The position numbers and the translations under genes are program-made. Positions 16,332-24,925 of a stretch of 64,000 nucleotides of DNA are shown one piece after another; position 1 is the stretch's first letter; the number at the start of each line of letters is the position of its first letter. The notes beneath the pieces are model-generated. The model made no database searches. It was not told the DNA's origin and was given only the letters and a program-made list of their open reading frames with translations. This DNA comes from JAJDTT01 sp022827025. GTDB lineage: Bacteria > Acidobacteriota > UBA6911 > RPQK01 > JAJDTT01. The DNA lies in the NCBI GenBank assembly GCA_965203535.1, contig OZ241897.1, positions 5,975,436 to 6,039,435 of the forward strand. Direction: 5' to 3'.

Positions 16332-16814
16332 TCAGGCGCCGTCTACGCCAGGAACGCAGAGTTCCGCAACTCGGTCGACCACGCGTTGCGCATGCTTGTA
16401 GTATTCACGGATACGGCGATAGGTCAGCCCCACGGATTCTCCGTGGGCGATATGATTACGCAGATTCACGATGCTGTCGACCGCGTCCTTCCGTTCATCG
16501 ACCAGGAACTCGCCGAGTTCCTGCCGCCAAGTCGGGTCGAAACGACCCAACAACTCCTGGATTTTTCGGGCCTTCGCGTTCGAGAATCTCTTCGTCTGTT
16601 GCTCAACAAAATTCTGCAGAGTCGGCCCGCCCTCATGGCGTGCATGCTCCAGAACGAACGCGCGTACAGCCTTCTCCATATAGCCAGAAACCAGCACACA
16701 AAGGTATTTGGCGAGGTCCGCCTGCAACTCGGAGCCCGGGTCGACAGCTTTCGCCCGGTCGAACGTCGCGTCGAGCCACTGCTTCATTTCGGAAACTTCA
16801 ACTTGACCCGTCAT
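16332..16814 (-). CDS. HEPN-domain protein with RX4H RNase motif
   Basis: 160 residues, all helical, with the HEPN catalytic motif R119-N-H-I-A-H124 (RX4H) in the segment NLRNHIAHGE. HEPN proteins of the RiboL-PSP/MAE_28990 type act as metal-independent RNases or as toxins in defence and toxin-antitoxin systems. The gene overlaps the end of the DUF262 gene by 4 bp (ATGA), so the two are translated together and their products probably interact. Base composition is visibly lower in GC than in the neighbouring genes, suggesting horizontal transfer. RNase activity is inferred from the motif; the target is unknown. Confidence 0.75.
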   Translation of the reverse strand: MTGQVEVSEMKQWLDATFDRAKAVDPGSELQADLAKYLCVLVSGYMEKAVRAFVLEHARHEGGPTLQNFVEQQTKRFSNAKARKIQELLGRFDPTWRQELGEFLVDERKDAVDSIVNLRNHIAHGESVGLTYRRIREYYKHAQRVVDRVAELCVPGVDGA

Positions 16815-17950
16815 GTGACATCCGCAAAGGCTTCCGTCGCGAGCTTCATTCGGGTCTTGACGTTGGCTTTCTGCGAAGTCCCCTTCTCGGTCGCCGCTCT
16901 GTACTCCCCGTTCGAGAGCAAACTGTCGTATCGGCGCTGGAATTGCTCAGCATCCTCTATCTCTCCAGACCCGAGACGCTTGGCGACACCCGTCATCAAG
17001 GAATCTACGACAGCAGCGTTCACGGCTCTCCTGGGTCGGAACGCCCGCCGCCCCAGAACACTGTTCAGTACCGAGGTGGTCTTATGGAAGACATCTCGCA
17101 GTTCCGCCTCGGACTGCCTGCCAAGGTCCCGATTCTTGGCCATGTAGCGATTCAAAAATTCCTTCATCGGGCTGCGATACGCCTCGAAACGATAGTAGAA
17201 GGCGAAGAATCGGAGGATCATCTCCATGTCCTTCAGACGCTTGGATTTCTTTCCATACAGTTTTCGCCATGCCCTCTCTTCATTGAGACTCTTCAGAACC
17301 CGCACCAATTCGCCATGATAGAGCGCCACACGGATCTCCTGCGGCTGGAGGTTGACACCCCCGGTATTGAGACGCTCGAAAATTATGTAGATACTGCTCT
17401 GGTCCTCCTTCGGCTCGTCTTGTCTTATGACAGTGGCGTGGATGATGCTGTCGCCGAGCCGCCGACGGTCCTCCATATCCAGATCCATGAAACGCCTGCC
17501 GGCGAAACGCTTTTGTACGTTGTCGAGGCGGTACTCCCGTCCATTTATGACGCCTTTATAGTACGCGTGGAGAGTATGAAGGCGCTGGTGCCCATCCAGC
17601 ACCAAAAGGCGACCCGTTGCCTCCTTGACCAGAAAAATGCCGGGAACAGGCAGGCCGAGAAGTAGGGACTCTATGAACTTGTCCGCCTTCGGCTTCGTCC
17701 ATAGGTATTCGCGTTGAAATCCCACGACTTCAGTGTCTTCTTTGGAAAACCAGTCGAATGTCGGTACGGCGATGTCGCGGGACTCCATTCGTTTAATGAG
17801 GGAGTCCACTGGGTAGTCCGCACCATAGAACGTAATGCTGTACGTGAAAGGGATGTCCTCCTCCCCTTCATCGAGAACGTCTACATCCTCTTCATCCCGA
17901 TTGTCGACAAGTGCTGTTTCAGGCGCTTCCTGATGTTGGATCTCTGCCAT
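16811..17950 (-). CDS. DUF262 (ParB/Srx-like NTP-binding) protein of a HEPN pair
   Basis: 379 residues. Residues about 45-230 form a DUF262 domain with its two signatures, FQREYLW (78-84) and LDGHQRLHT (118-126), and then IYIIFERLNTGGVNLQPQEIR. This is the domain found in GmrS of the GmrSD modification-dependent enzyme and in SspE, where the DGxQR loop binds NTP. The DUF1524 HNH nuclease domain usually fused behind it is absent; the C-terminal 150 residues are helical with no nuclease motif. The HEPN protein encoded next, with a 4-bp overlap, may supply the nuclease. The N-terminal 35 residues are strongly acidic and perhaps disordered. Lower GC than the surroundings, next to a decayed restriction gene: a likely mobile defence module. 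Confidence 0.82.
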   Translation of the reverse strand: MAEIQHQEAPETALVDNRDEEDVDVLDEGEEDIPFTYSITFYGADYPVDSLIKRMESRDIAVPTFDWFSKEDTEVVGFQREYLWTKPKADKFIESLLLGLPVPGIFLVKEATGRLLVLDGHQRLHTLHAYYKGVINGREYRLDNVQKRFAGRRFMDLDMEDRRRLGDSIIHATVIRQDEPKEDQSSIYIIFERLNTGGVNLQPQEIRVALYHGELVRVLKSLNEERAWRKLYGKKSKRLKDMEMILRFFAFYYRFEAYRSPMKEFLNRYMAKNRDLGRQSEAELRDVFHKTTSVLNSVLGRRAFRPRRAVNAAVVDSLMTGVAKRLGSGEIEDAEQFQRRYDSLLSNGEYRAATEKGTSQKANVKTRMKLATEAFADVT

Positions 17951-18094
17951 TATCCTCTTCCACGCAGTTGGCGGTCATTACCTTCTCCAACGTGCCGACC
18001 GTACAATCCATTACGATAATTGGCGATTGCCGACAGGCTACAGCGCGCGCCAGCGGACATCAAACCGGCACTCCACTCTCACACGACTGGACCG

Positions 18095-18310
18095 TCCGCA
18101 CAGCCGAGACGTTGCGCCAAGGCGACTGCGGCGAGACCGCCGAGGATTGGACCGAGGCAGGCTTTGAGACCCTGCCGGCCATGATCGCCGTCGCCAACCG
18201 CACCGAGGAGGAAGGACCATCCGGACTATCTCATCCGGTTTGAGTCCGGCAAGATGCTGGTGGAGGCACACCGTTACGAAGATCAAGATCGTCCCGACCG
18301 ACTGGCTCGG
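18095..18310 (+). pseudogene. Decayed restriction-endonuclease/helicase C-terminal remnant
   Basis: One frame gives AGFETLPAMIAVANRTE (about 18156-18206) and the next frame, after a shift near 18210, gives KDHPDYLIRFESGKMLVE (18212-18265). The second resembles the nuclease core of type III restriction subunits and related DEAD-box helicase proteins, where the pattern is PDFLIR-x-x-x-GK-x-L-x-L-E-x-K. No open frame longer than about 100 codons remains and the lysine of the E-x-K motif is lost. The remnant lies just upstream of the HEPN/DUF262 pair in divergent orientation. This gap of 416 bp (17951-18366) holds nothing else that I can see apart from the promoter area of the DUF262 gene. Confidence 0.4.
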
Positions 18311-18366
18311 CGACGAGACGGCAGGCTGATGGTTTGGCGTTTCGGCTTCTCGAGGGGAACCTGGCG

Positions 18367-19896
18367 ATGACGATTTTCTTGGCGCTGAGCGATCCACCGG
18401 GCCGATTCGAGGGGCTCCACGGCATCGACTACGCGGCCATCCTCCTCTACCTGGCCGCCGTGGTCCTCCTCGGCTACACCTTCAGCCGGCGCCAGAGCGA
18501 CACCGAGGAGTACTTCCTGGCGGGGCGGAACATGCCCTGGTTCGCGGTGGGTCTGAGCCTGCTGGCCTCCATTCTCTCCACCATCACCTATCTCTCCCAC
18601 CCCGGCGAGATCATCAAGCACGGGCTGGGCGCCAACTCCCAGTTGCTCTCCTATCCCATCGTCTTCCTTCTGGTGGGGTACCTGGTGGTTCCCTTCCTGA
18701 TGCGGCTGAAGATCACCTCGGCCTACGAGTGCCTGGAGCGCCAGTTCGACCTGTCCACGCGCCTCTTCGGGGCCACCATCTTCGTCCTGATCCGGCTGGC
18801 GTGGATGGGAACCATCGTCTTCACGGCAGCCGGAGCCCTGGCCACCATCAGCGGCCTGCCTTTCGCCACGGTGGTCCTGGGGGTGGCGGCCGTGGGAACC
18901 GTCTATACGACCCTGGGCGGGATCCGGGCCGTGATCTGGACCGACGTGGTCCAGTTTTTCATCCTCCTGGCGGGCGCCGTCTTCACCATCGCCTATATCG
19001 CCGTCGACGCCGGCACCGGACCGCTCACCTGGTACGGCCAGATGGCAGCGGCGGACATGGAGCCCCAGCCTCTCTTCAGCCTCGACCCGACGGTCCGGTT
19101 GACCTGGTTCGGGATGATCATGTGGACCCTCTTCTGGTGGATCTGCACCGCGGCCGGAGACCAGGTGGCCGTCCAGCGCTATCTCAGCACCGATTCGGCC
19201 GCGTCGGCGCGCAGGTCCTTCGCCTGCAACCTGACGGCGAGCGTCGTCATCACTCTCCTGCTGAGCCTGTGCGGAATGGCGCTCTACTCCTACTACCAGA
19301 CCCATCTCCCCGCGGACACGGACAGCGTCTTCCCGCACTTCATCGGCCACGTCCTCCCCCGGGGCCTGGCCGGGCTGGTGGTGGCGGCGCTCTTCTCCGC
19401 GGCCATGTCGAGCCTGGATTCGGGGATCAACTCCATCTCCTCGGTGATCATCACCGACTACTACCGGCGTCTGCGGACCGTGGCCGCCCCTCCCCGCGGC
19501 GAGATGAAGCTGGCTCGGGCCGTGACCGTCGCCGCGGGAGTCGCGGCCATCCTGATCTGTTTCCTGTTGGATTCCATCCCCGACGATCAGCGCGGGAACC
19601 TCTTCGACCTGACGGGCCGGATCAGCAGCTTTCTGGTGGGCACCCTGGGGGCCATGATGTTTCTGGCCATCCTGAAGGTCCCGGCCAGCGGCCGAGTGGT
19701 CATCGTGTCCGCGCTTGCGGGAATGTCGGCAGGCCTGGTCTGGGCCCAGGGCCACTGGCTCTTCGGCCTCCCCCGATTGGCCTGGATGTGGGTGATCCCG
19801 GTCTCCTCGCTGATCACGTTCGGATCGGCGCTGATCCTCTCCCGGATTTCTCCCGCCCGGACCCGGAACCGAGCAAACCAGGAGTTCCCGGAATGA
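18367..19896 (+). CDS. Sodium:solute symporter (SSS family)
   Basis: A 509-residue integral membrane protein with about 13 transmembrane segments in the LeuT-like SSS order. Family signatures are EEYFLAGRNMPWFAVGLSLLAS (after the first helix), the sodium-site region GLAGLVVAALFSAAMSSLDSGINSISSVIITDYYR, and GGIRAVIWTDVVQFFIL. SSS members import sugars, sialic acid, amino acids or carboxylates with sodium. The start overlaps by 4 bp (ATGA) at the far end with the propeller protein at 19893, so transporter and secreted propeller protein form one operon, suggesting uptake of the product released outside. The start ATG at 18367 has GAGGGG upstream. Confidence 0.92.
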   Translation: MTIFLALSDPPGRFEGLHGIDYAAILLYLAAVVLLGYTFSRRQSDTEEYFLAGRNMPWFAVGLSLLASILSTITYLSHPGEIIKHGLGANSQLLSYPIVFLLVGYLVVPFLMRLKITSAYECLERQFDLSTRLFGATIFVLIRLAWMGTIVFTAAGALATISGLPFATVVLGVAAVGTVYTTLGGIRAVIWTDVVQFFILLAGAVFTIAYIAVDAGTGPLTWYGQMAAADMEPQPLFSLDPTVRLTWFGMIMWTLFWWICTAAGDQVAVQRYLSTDSAASARRSFACNLTASVVITLLLSLCGMALYSYYQTHLPADTDSVFPHFIGHVLPRGLAGLVVAALFSAAMSSLDSGINSISSVIITDYYRRLRTVAAPPRGEMKLARAVTVAAGVAAILICFLLDSIPDDQRGNLFDLTGRISSFLVGTLGAMMFLAILKVPASGRVVIVSALAGMSAGLVWAQGHWLFGLPRLAWMWVIPVSSLITFGSALILSRISPARTRNRANQEFPE

Positions 19897-21434
19897 AACC
19901 CACGTTGACGCCAATTCTCATCAGATCGCCGGTCCTGGCGCTTCTCTTGTCCATGTTCTGCTGGAGCCTCCACTCCGAGGTCCTGGACGTCGGGTCCCGG
20001 CTGGAGCTGTTCGTGGAACCATCGCTCGTGGAAGAGCTCGGGGGCAAGGCTCGCCTCCAGTTGCAACGCCCGATTCCCCGGGAGGCGGTCCTGGTGACCG
20101 ACCGGCCCTGGGAGGGGAATGCCTGTTTCACCTTCACCATCTTCCAGGATGGAAACCGCTACCGGATGTACTACCGGGGGTGGCACTTCGAGACGGGGAA
20201 GACGCTCGAGTTTCCACGCCGTCAGGTGACCTGCTACGCCGAGAGCCTGGACGGGATCCACTGGTACCGGCCCCAACTGGGCCTGGTGGAGTTCGAGGAA
20301 TCCAAGCGGAACAACATCCTCATGGATCGGCTTCCAAACGGCGACATCATCCACAACTTCGTCCCCTTCAAGGACCCCAATCCGGCGGCCACGCCCGGCG
20401 CGCGCTACAAGGCCCTCTCCTGGAGCCGGCTCCGGGGACTCTACGCCTGGAAGTCGGCCGACGCCATCCACTGGGAGCTGATGACGGACCGCCTGGTCAT
20501 CACCAAGGGCTACTTCGACTCCCAGAATCTGGCCTTCTGGGATTCGTACCGCAACGAATACCGCGAATACCACCGCGACTTTCGGCCGACCGCGGAGAAT
20601 CAGCCCAGGACCAAGGGCATCCGGGACGTCATGACCGGAACGTCCCGGGACTTTCTGAATTGGACGGATCCAGTCTGGCTCGGTTACTCCGGCGCCGCGG
20701 ACGTACAGCTCTACACCAACCAGATCATCCCCTACTACCGGGCCCCCCATATCCTGCTGGGGTTTCCCAACCGCTACATCGAGCGGGGATGGTCCGACTC
20801 CATGAGAGCCCTCCCGGGTTTGGAGCACCGCCGGCTGCGGGCCGGCATCAGTCTCCGGTACGGCACCGCATTGACGGAGGGTCTCCTGATGGCGAGCCGC
20901 GACCGGGTCCATTTCCACCGCTGGCCGGAGGCTTTCATCCGGCCCGGCCTGAGACCGGTGGACAACTGGACCTACGGGGACAACAACCAGAACTGGGGCC
21001 TGGTGGAGACCCGCAGCCACATCGAGGGAGCGCCCAACGAAATCTCCATGTACGCCACCGAGGGCTATTGGGTGGGCGAGAGTCTCAAACTGCGCCGGTT
21101 CACGCTAAGGCTGGATGGGTTCGTGGCGGTTTCGGCGCCCATGTCGGGCGGAGAGATCATCACTCGTCCCATTCGCTTCCAGGGCAACCGGCTGCTCCTG
21201 AACTTTTCAACCTCAGCCGCGGGAAGTCTGCAGGTGGAGATCCAGGACACGAATGGGAAACCGTTGAAGGGCTACGGCCTGGGAGATTGCCCGCCCACGT
21301 TCGGGGACGAACTGGAGCGGGAGGTCCATTGGAAGCAGGGCCCGGACGTCGGGGATCTGGCGGGACGGGCCGTGCGCCTACGGTTCGTCCTGAAGGACGC
21401 GGACCTGTTCGCCTTTCGTTTTGCCTCCCGGTGA
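19893..21434 (+). CDS. Exported GH43/GH32-like propeller protein, paralogue 2
   Basis: 513 residues with a signal peptide (residues 1-28, ending SLHSEV). Propeller signatures are shared with the proteins at 3933-5555 and 38238-39740: VTDRPWEGNACFTFTIFQDG, VTCYAESLDGIHWYRPQLG, NNILMD and YKALSW. The C-terminal 110 residues form the same beta-sandwich seen in the paralogues, ending RLRFVLKDADLFAFRF. It is translationally coupled to the SSS transporter upstream (ATGA overlap). Probably a secreted glycosidase or glycan-binding protein that feeds that transporter; substrate unknown. Confidence 0.78.
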   Translation: MKPTLTPILIRSPVLALLLSMFCWSLHSEVLDVGSRLELFVEPSLVEELGGKARLQLQRPIPREAVLVTDRPWEGNACFTFTIFQDGNRYRMYYRGWHFETGKTLEFPRRQVTCYAESLDGIHWYRPQLGLVEFEESKRNNILMDRLPNGDIIHNFVPFKDPNPAATPGARYKALSWSRLRGLYAWKSADAIHWELMTDRLVITKGYFDSQNLAFWDSYRNEYREYHRDFRPTAENQPRTKGIRDVMTGTSRDFLNWTDPVWLGYSGAADVQLYTNQIIPYYRAPHILLGFPNRYIERGWSDSMRALPGLEHRRLRAGISLRYGTALTEGLLMASRDRVHFHRWPEAFIRPGLRPVDNWTYGDNNQNWGLVETRSHIEGAPNEISMYATEGYWVGESLKLRRFTLRLDGFVAVSAPMSGGEIITRPIRFQGNRLLLNFSTSAAGSLQVEIQDTNGKPLKGYGLGDCPPTFGDELEREVHWKQGPDVGDLAGRAVRLRFVLKDADLFAFRFASR

Positions 21435-21461
21435 GATATTCGCGTCAGTACCGCGGCTGGG

Positions 21462-22556
21462 TCATCTCCTCGGAAAGCGAAGATGCCAGGAACACCGGCC
21501 ACAGCAGGTCTTGCCCAGACAGTCGAAGATCCCGCCGTGGTGGTGCAGTTCCGGATGCCGGTCGTTGGCCCGGCAGAGAGGCCACCTCCGGCCGTCTGCC
21601 TCGTGGTAGCCGGCAAACGAGGGACAGTCCTCCCGGACCAGATCGTCGCGGCCCTGCGGCAGATCGAGCCGCTCGGGCAATTCGACGGGACCCCGGCGCC
21701 AGGCCCGCAGCATGGCGGCTCCCTTGGCCAGGGCATCGGCGGCCAGATCGCCGTTCACGGCATCCGCCGGCCGCAACACGAAGCAATCGGGATCGTCGGC
21801 CATGATGGTGGCCATGAACCGGCGAAAGACGCGGGCCCGGATCAACCCCGACTCACCGCGTCCCACCTTGCCGGTGGTCATGATCCCCGAGGCCCGGACC
21901 ACGTCCTGCATGATCCCGGGAAAGTCGTACTGGATTCGCTTTCCCGTGGCGCAGTAGGAGAGATGGCGGGCCTCCGGGTGGTAGTAGCCCAGGTAGTCCA
22001 CCTCCAGAAGATCCTCATAGTAGTGCCAGAGCGTGATGGTGTCGACACCGACTCCCAGGATGACGATGCAACCGTCCCATTCCACCACCTTCTCGAACGG
22101 ATTCCCCCGGCCGCACGGCGTGGGGCACTCCCGCTGTCCCCGCAGGGCATCCCTCCGCCGGGCCCCGTTGGCGATCCAGGAGTGGGTGGGATGGCAGCCT
22201 CGCAGACGGCCGGGACGCTGCAGCGCGGCATTGGGAATCGCCCCCTCCCGGCTGGCCCACCGGCTGGGGCAGAAGTCCTGGGGGCAGACCCCGCGGCAGT
22301 CCGGGAGCGCCATGTGCTCGGTCCAGGCGCCTCCCGTGAAGGCCGGCGTCAGCAACGTCCCCTCCGGTCCCATGGCGTCCAGGAAGGCCTCCACCACCGT
22401 CGCCGCGCCTCCCTCGACCCATCCCAGGCTGCTCAGGGAGCTGTGCAGCATGACGCAGTCCCCCTTGCGCACCCCGAGTCGAGTGAGATCCCGCGTCAGG
22501 CGACTCCTGGTGATGGTTCGAGGCGTGGACGCGATGTTGGTGGAGGTCTCCGGCAC
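21462..22556 (-). CDS. AAC(3)-family acetyltransferase with Cys-rich tail
   Basis: 364 residues. The N-terminal 270 match the aminoglycoside N3-acetyltransferase fold: VMLHSSLSSLGWVEGGAATVVEAF, GPEGTLLTPAFT, a GCHPTHSWIANG active-site segment and GCIVILGVGVDTITLWHYYED. Environmental members often modify self-made or environmental amines rather than drugs, so this should not be read as clinical resistance. The last 55 residues are unusual, rich in Cys and His (CRANDRHPELHHHGG, then CLGKTCCGRCSW), and could bind a metal. The gene starts 1 bp after the stop of the PhyH-like oxygenase gene, so the two are co-expressed and may act on one metabolite. An internal insertion also has several Cys (GVCPQDFC). 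Confidence 0.82.
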   Translation of the reverse strand: MPETSTNIASTPRTITRSRLTRDLTRLGVRKGDCVMLHSSLSSLGWVEGGAATVVEAFLDAMGPEGTLLTPAFTGGAWTEHMALPDCRGVCPQDFCPSRWASREGAIPNAALQRPGRLRGCHPTHSWIANGARRRDALRGQRECPTPCGRGNPFEKVVEWDGCIVILGVGVDTITLWHYYEDLLEVDYLGYYHPEARHLSYCATGKRIQYDFPGIMQDVVRASGIMTTGKVGRGESGLIRARVFRRFMATIMADDPDCFVLRPADAVNGDLAADALAKGAAMLRAWRRGPVELPERLDLPQGRDDLVREDCPSFAGYHEADGRRWPLCRANDRHPELHHHGGIFDCLGKTCCGRCSWHLRFPRR

Positions 22557-22557
22557 C

Positions 22558-23310
22558 TTAGTTCGCCTGTCCGATCGACGAGTTGATCCGGCCCAGATGT
22601 TCCTGGTAGCGGGCGTGGGCCGCCCGGTCCCGCCGGGCCCGGGAAGAGTGGTAGGCGAAGCCGAGGTTGCGCCTGTGATCGGCAGTGCGATTCGGTCCGG
22701 TGCGATGGATCACGTTGACGTGGTGGAGCGAGAGATCGCCGGGCTTCAGGTCGAGCGGCACCTCCGGGTAACGGCCGAGGTCCGGCTTCTCCAGCAGGCC
22801 CAGGCTCGCCCCGGTGACGCCTGAAGGCTGATGCGGCAGGATCGGAGCGCGGTGCGAGCCCTTCAGGCAGACGATGGTCCCGTTGTGGTCATTGGCTTCA
22901 TCCAGGGCCAAGGTGACGGCTACGGCCTCCGCCGGATTCCAGAACTGGTAGGCGTTGTCCTGGTGATAGGGGAATTCGTAGGCGGCGTAGGGGGCCTTGT
23001 CGATGAGCATCACTCCATCCGCCTCCGCCGCCGCGCCGGGATAGAGCGCTTCGACCAGCGCGATCAGACGAGGGTCCCGCATCAAGCCCGCAAAATAACC
23101 GGAGCGTTGGTTGATCCTGAAAACGCACCGCACCGCGCCACCGCCGCCATCCTCGTAGTAGGCTTCGCCCGGTTCCAGATCGGAAAGGGACTCCTGCAGA
23201 TACCGGTGGAGTTGCCGGTCCACCTCAGCCAGTTCCTCTGACGAGAAGAATCGGGGAACGACTCCGAATCCGTTCTCGTGGTATTCACGGGCAATCGCGT
23301 CGTAGTCCAT
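22558..23310 (-). CDS. Phytanoyl-CoA dioxygenase (PhyH) family protein
   Basis: 250 residues. The non-haem iron and 2-oxoglutarate oxygenase facial triad is visible as H116-x-D118 (EFPYHQDNAYQFW) and H202 (VIHRTGPNRT), with a downstream Arg for 2-oxoglutarate. The start is the ATG at 23310 giving MDYDAIAREYHENGFGVV, a typical PhyH N-terminus. PhyH relatives hydroxylate lipids, amino-acid derivatives or natural products. It is placed 1 bp upstream of the AAC(3)-like gene in the same operon, pointing to tailoring of a small molecule. Substrate unknown. Confidence 0.88.
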   Translation of the reverse strand: MDYDAIAREYHENGFGVVPRFFSSEELAEVDRQLHRYLQESLSDLEPGEAYYEDGGGGAVRCVFRINQRSGYFAGLMRDPRLIALVEALYPGAAAEADGVMLIDKAPYAAYEFPYHQDNAYQFWNPAEAVAVTLALDEANDHNGTIVCLKGSHRAPILPHQPSGVTGASLGLLEKPDLGRYPEVPLDLKPGDLSLHHVNVIHRTGPNRTADHRRNLGFAYHSSRARRDRAAHARYQEHLGRINSSIGQAN

Positions 23311-23362
23311 CCGTCCCCCTCCCGGGATTCCGTCCCGCAGCCTTCGGCCCCCGCTTCACCAC

Positions 23363-23486
23363 TGGGAAGGGCGTCTGGAGCGGCGTATTTCACGCGCCGA
23401 CTGGGAAGGGCGTCTTACAGGCGCCCTCTTTCCCCCCCATGGCAAACTCGGCGTCAGGAAGATCGGCGCCTGGAAAAACGCCGCTC
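23363..23486. repeat. Hairpin-family repeat cluster (GGCG...CGCC type)
   Basis: Three hairpins with GC arms and AT-rich loops: CGGCG/CGCCG around TATTTCACG (23381-23399), GGGCG/CGCCC around TCTTACAGG (23408-23426), and a third around TGGAAAAA near 23470. The first two occur in the same order at 47921-47963 (TGTTTCACG and TCTTATAGG loops), so this is one composite repeat. It fills the gap between the Gfo/Idh/MocA and PhyH genes. Confidence 0.65.
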
Positions 23487-23496
23487 CCCCAACACT

Positions 23497-24795
23497 TCAA
23501 CTGGGTACGGCCCAATGGCCCGGCCGGTAACGGCGGCCCAGCAGGGCATTGGCCTCCTCGTCTCCCACGATCTGCTCCCGGTCCGGGTCGAACCGGACGC
23601 TTCGATTGGTCCGGGCCACGATGTTCCCCAGATGGGGGAGAGTGGAGGAGAGATGGCCCACCTCGATGTCCGCTACCGGACGTCCCCCGGATCGAATGGC
23701 GTCCACGAAGTCTTTCTGGTGGACTCCCCTGGTGAGCTCATACCGCCCTTCCTCGCGGATCAACTCGTTCTTCTTGCCGTAGATCCGAATTCCCTGCCCT
23801 CCCAGCGTCATCATCCCTTCGGTGCCGTAGAAGTAGAGGTTGTTCCCCTGAGCGTCGTTTCGATAGGGCGACCAGATGCGCTGCTCGTAGACCAGCAGAC
23901 GCTGCCGCGAGTCGCCGGCGCCTCCGGGATAGACGAAGGTCACCGTGTAGGTGTCGGGGAACTCCTGGTCGTCGTCGAAGTAGAGCTTGGACCCGTAGCC
24001 GGTCACCAGACTCGGGTGGGTCTCCACCCCCAATCCCCAGCGGGCGAGGTCGATGCCGTGGACCCCGTCGTTGCCGATGTCCCCGGTGCCGAAGTTGTAG
24101 AACCAGTGCCAATGGTAGTGGACGTAGTTGGACTGGTATTCCGCCCATTCGGCGGGTCCGACCCAGAGATCGTAGTCCAGGTTGGCCGGCGGCGGGGACG
24201 GCTCGACGTGCCCGATATTGCGCCGTTTCTGGCTGTTCACGTGCTTGGCCACCAGGACGTCGCCGATCGCCCCTTCCCGGAGCATTCCCATGGCCCGAAT
24301 CACGCCGGCGCTGGACCGGCTTTGGGTACCATGCTGCATGACCCGCCCGTGCCGGCGCGCGGCCTCGATCATCTGCCGCCCCTCCCGGACGTTGTGGGAG
24401 CAGGGCTTCTCGACGTAGACGTGCTTGCCCGCCTGGCAGGCCAGGATGGCGGCCGGAGCGTGCCAGTGATCGCAAGTGGCGATGACCACCGCGTCCACCT
24501 CCGTGTCGTCCAGAATGTGCCGGAGATCCGCGACCCCGCGGACCGCGCCGGTCTGCTCAATGGCCTGGGCGACACGTTGGGCGTCCGGGTCGCAGACATA
24601 GGTCACCCGGCAACCCTCCAGGCCGGCGAAATTCTCGCCCAGCCGGCGCCCGCGCCCGCCGCAACCGATGACGCCGACGTTGAGGCGGTCGTTGGCCCCG
24701 AGAACGCTGCCCACCGCGGGAGCCAATCCCACGGCCGCCGCCGTCAGGCCCAGGCTCGATTCCTTCAAAAACGCTCGACGATTCGTAGGGGACAT
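23497..24795 (-). CDS. Tat-exported Gfo/Idh/MocA family oxidoreductase
   Basis: 432 residues. The N-terminus is a twin-arginine signal (NRRAFLKESSLGLTAAAVGLAP), followed by a Rossmann NAD(P) fold (NVGVIGCGGRGRRL, about residue 39 on), the EKP motif (YVEKPCSHN) of the family and the C-terminal alpha/beta domain with GDIGNDGVHGIDLARWGLG. Tat-exported members are common in Planctomycetota and Acidobacteriota and include glycoside-cleaving enzymes with tightly bound NAD. The substrate here is unknown, probably a sugar. Divergent from the AhpD-like gene. Confidence 0.92.
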   Translation of the reverse strand: MSPTNRRAFLKESSLGLTAAAVGLAPAVGSVLGANDRLNVGVIGCGGRGRRLGENFAGLEGCRVTYVCDPDAQRVAQAIEQTGAVRGVADLRHILDDTEVDAVVIATCDHWHAPAAILACQAGKHVYVEKPCSHNVREGRQMIEAARRHGRVMQHGTQSRSSAGVIRAMGMLREGAIGDVLVAKHVNSQKRRNIGHVEPSPPPANLDYDLWVGPAEWAEYQSNYVHYHWHWFYNFGTGDIGNDGVHGIDLARWGLGVETHPSLVTGYGSKLYFDDDQEFPDTYTVTFVYPGGAGDSRQRLLVYEQRIWSPYRNDAQGNNLYFYGTEGMMTLGGQGIRIYGKKNELIREEGRYELTRGVHQKDFVDAIRSGGRPVADIEVGHLSSTLPHLGNIVARTNRSVRFDPDREQIVGDEEANALLGRRYRPGHWAVPS

Positions 24796-24925
24796 CTGTT
24801 CACCTCCTCGGCTGTGCGGTCCGCAAAAAGGACTGTACCGTCATCTGGTATGAATGCTAGATCCGAAACTGAGAGAATTCCAGTGGTCCGGTCCCGATGA
24901 GGGGACCCTTCTCCGGGAGGCGCCT

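Noticed and set aside
18283..19914. Long open frame of 543 codons on the minus strand opposite the SSS gene
   Set aside because: Its product is almost only D, G, H, E, R and Q repeats, as expected from the antisense of a GC-rich hydrophobic gene. The plus-strand SSS product has clear family signatures.
21462..22556. Aminoglycoside resistance gene of clinical type
   Set aside because: The family is broad and mostly environmental; the unusual tail and oxygenase partner argue for another role.
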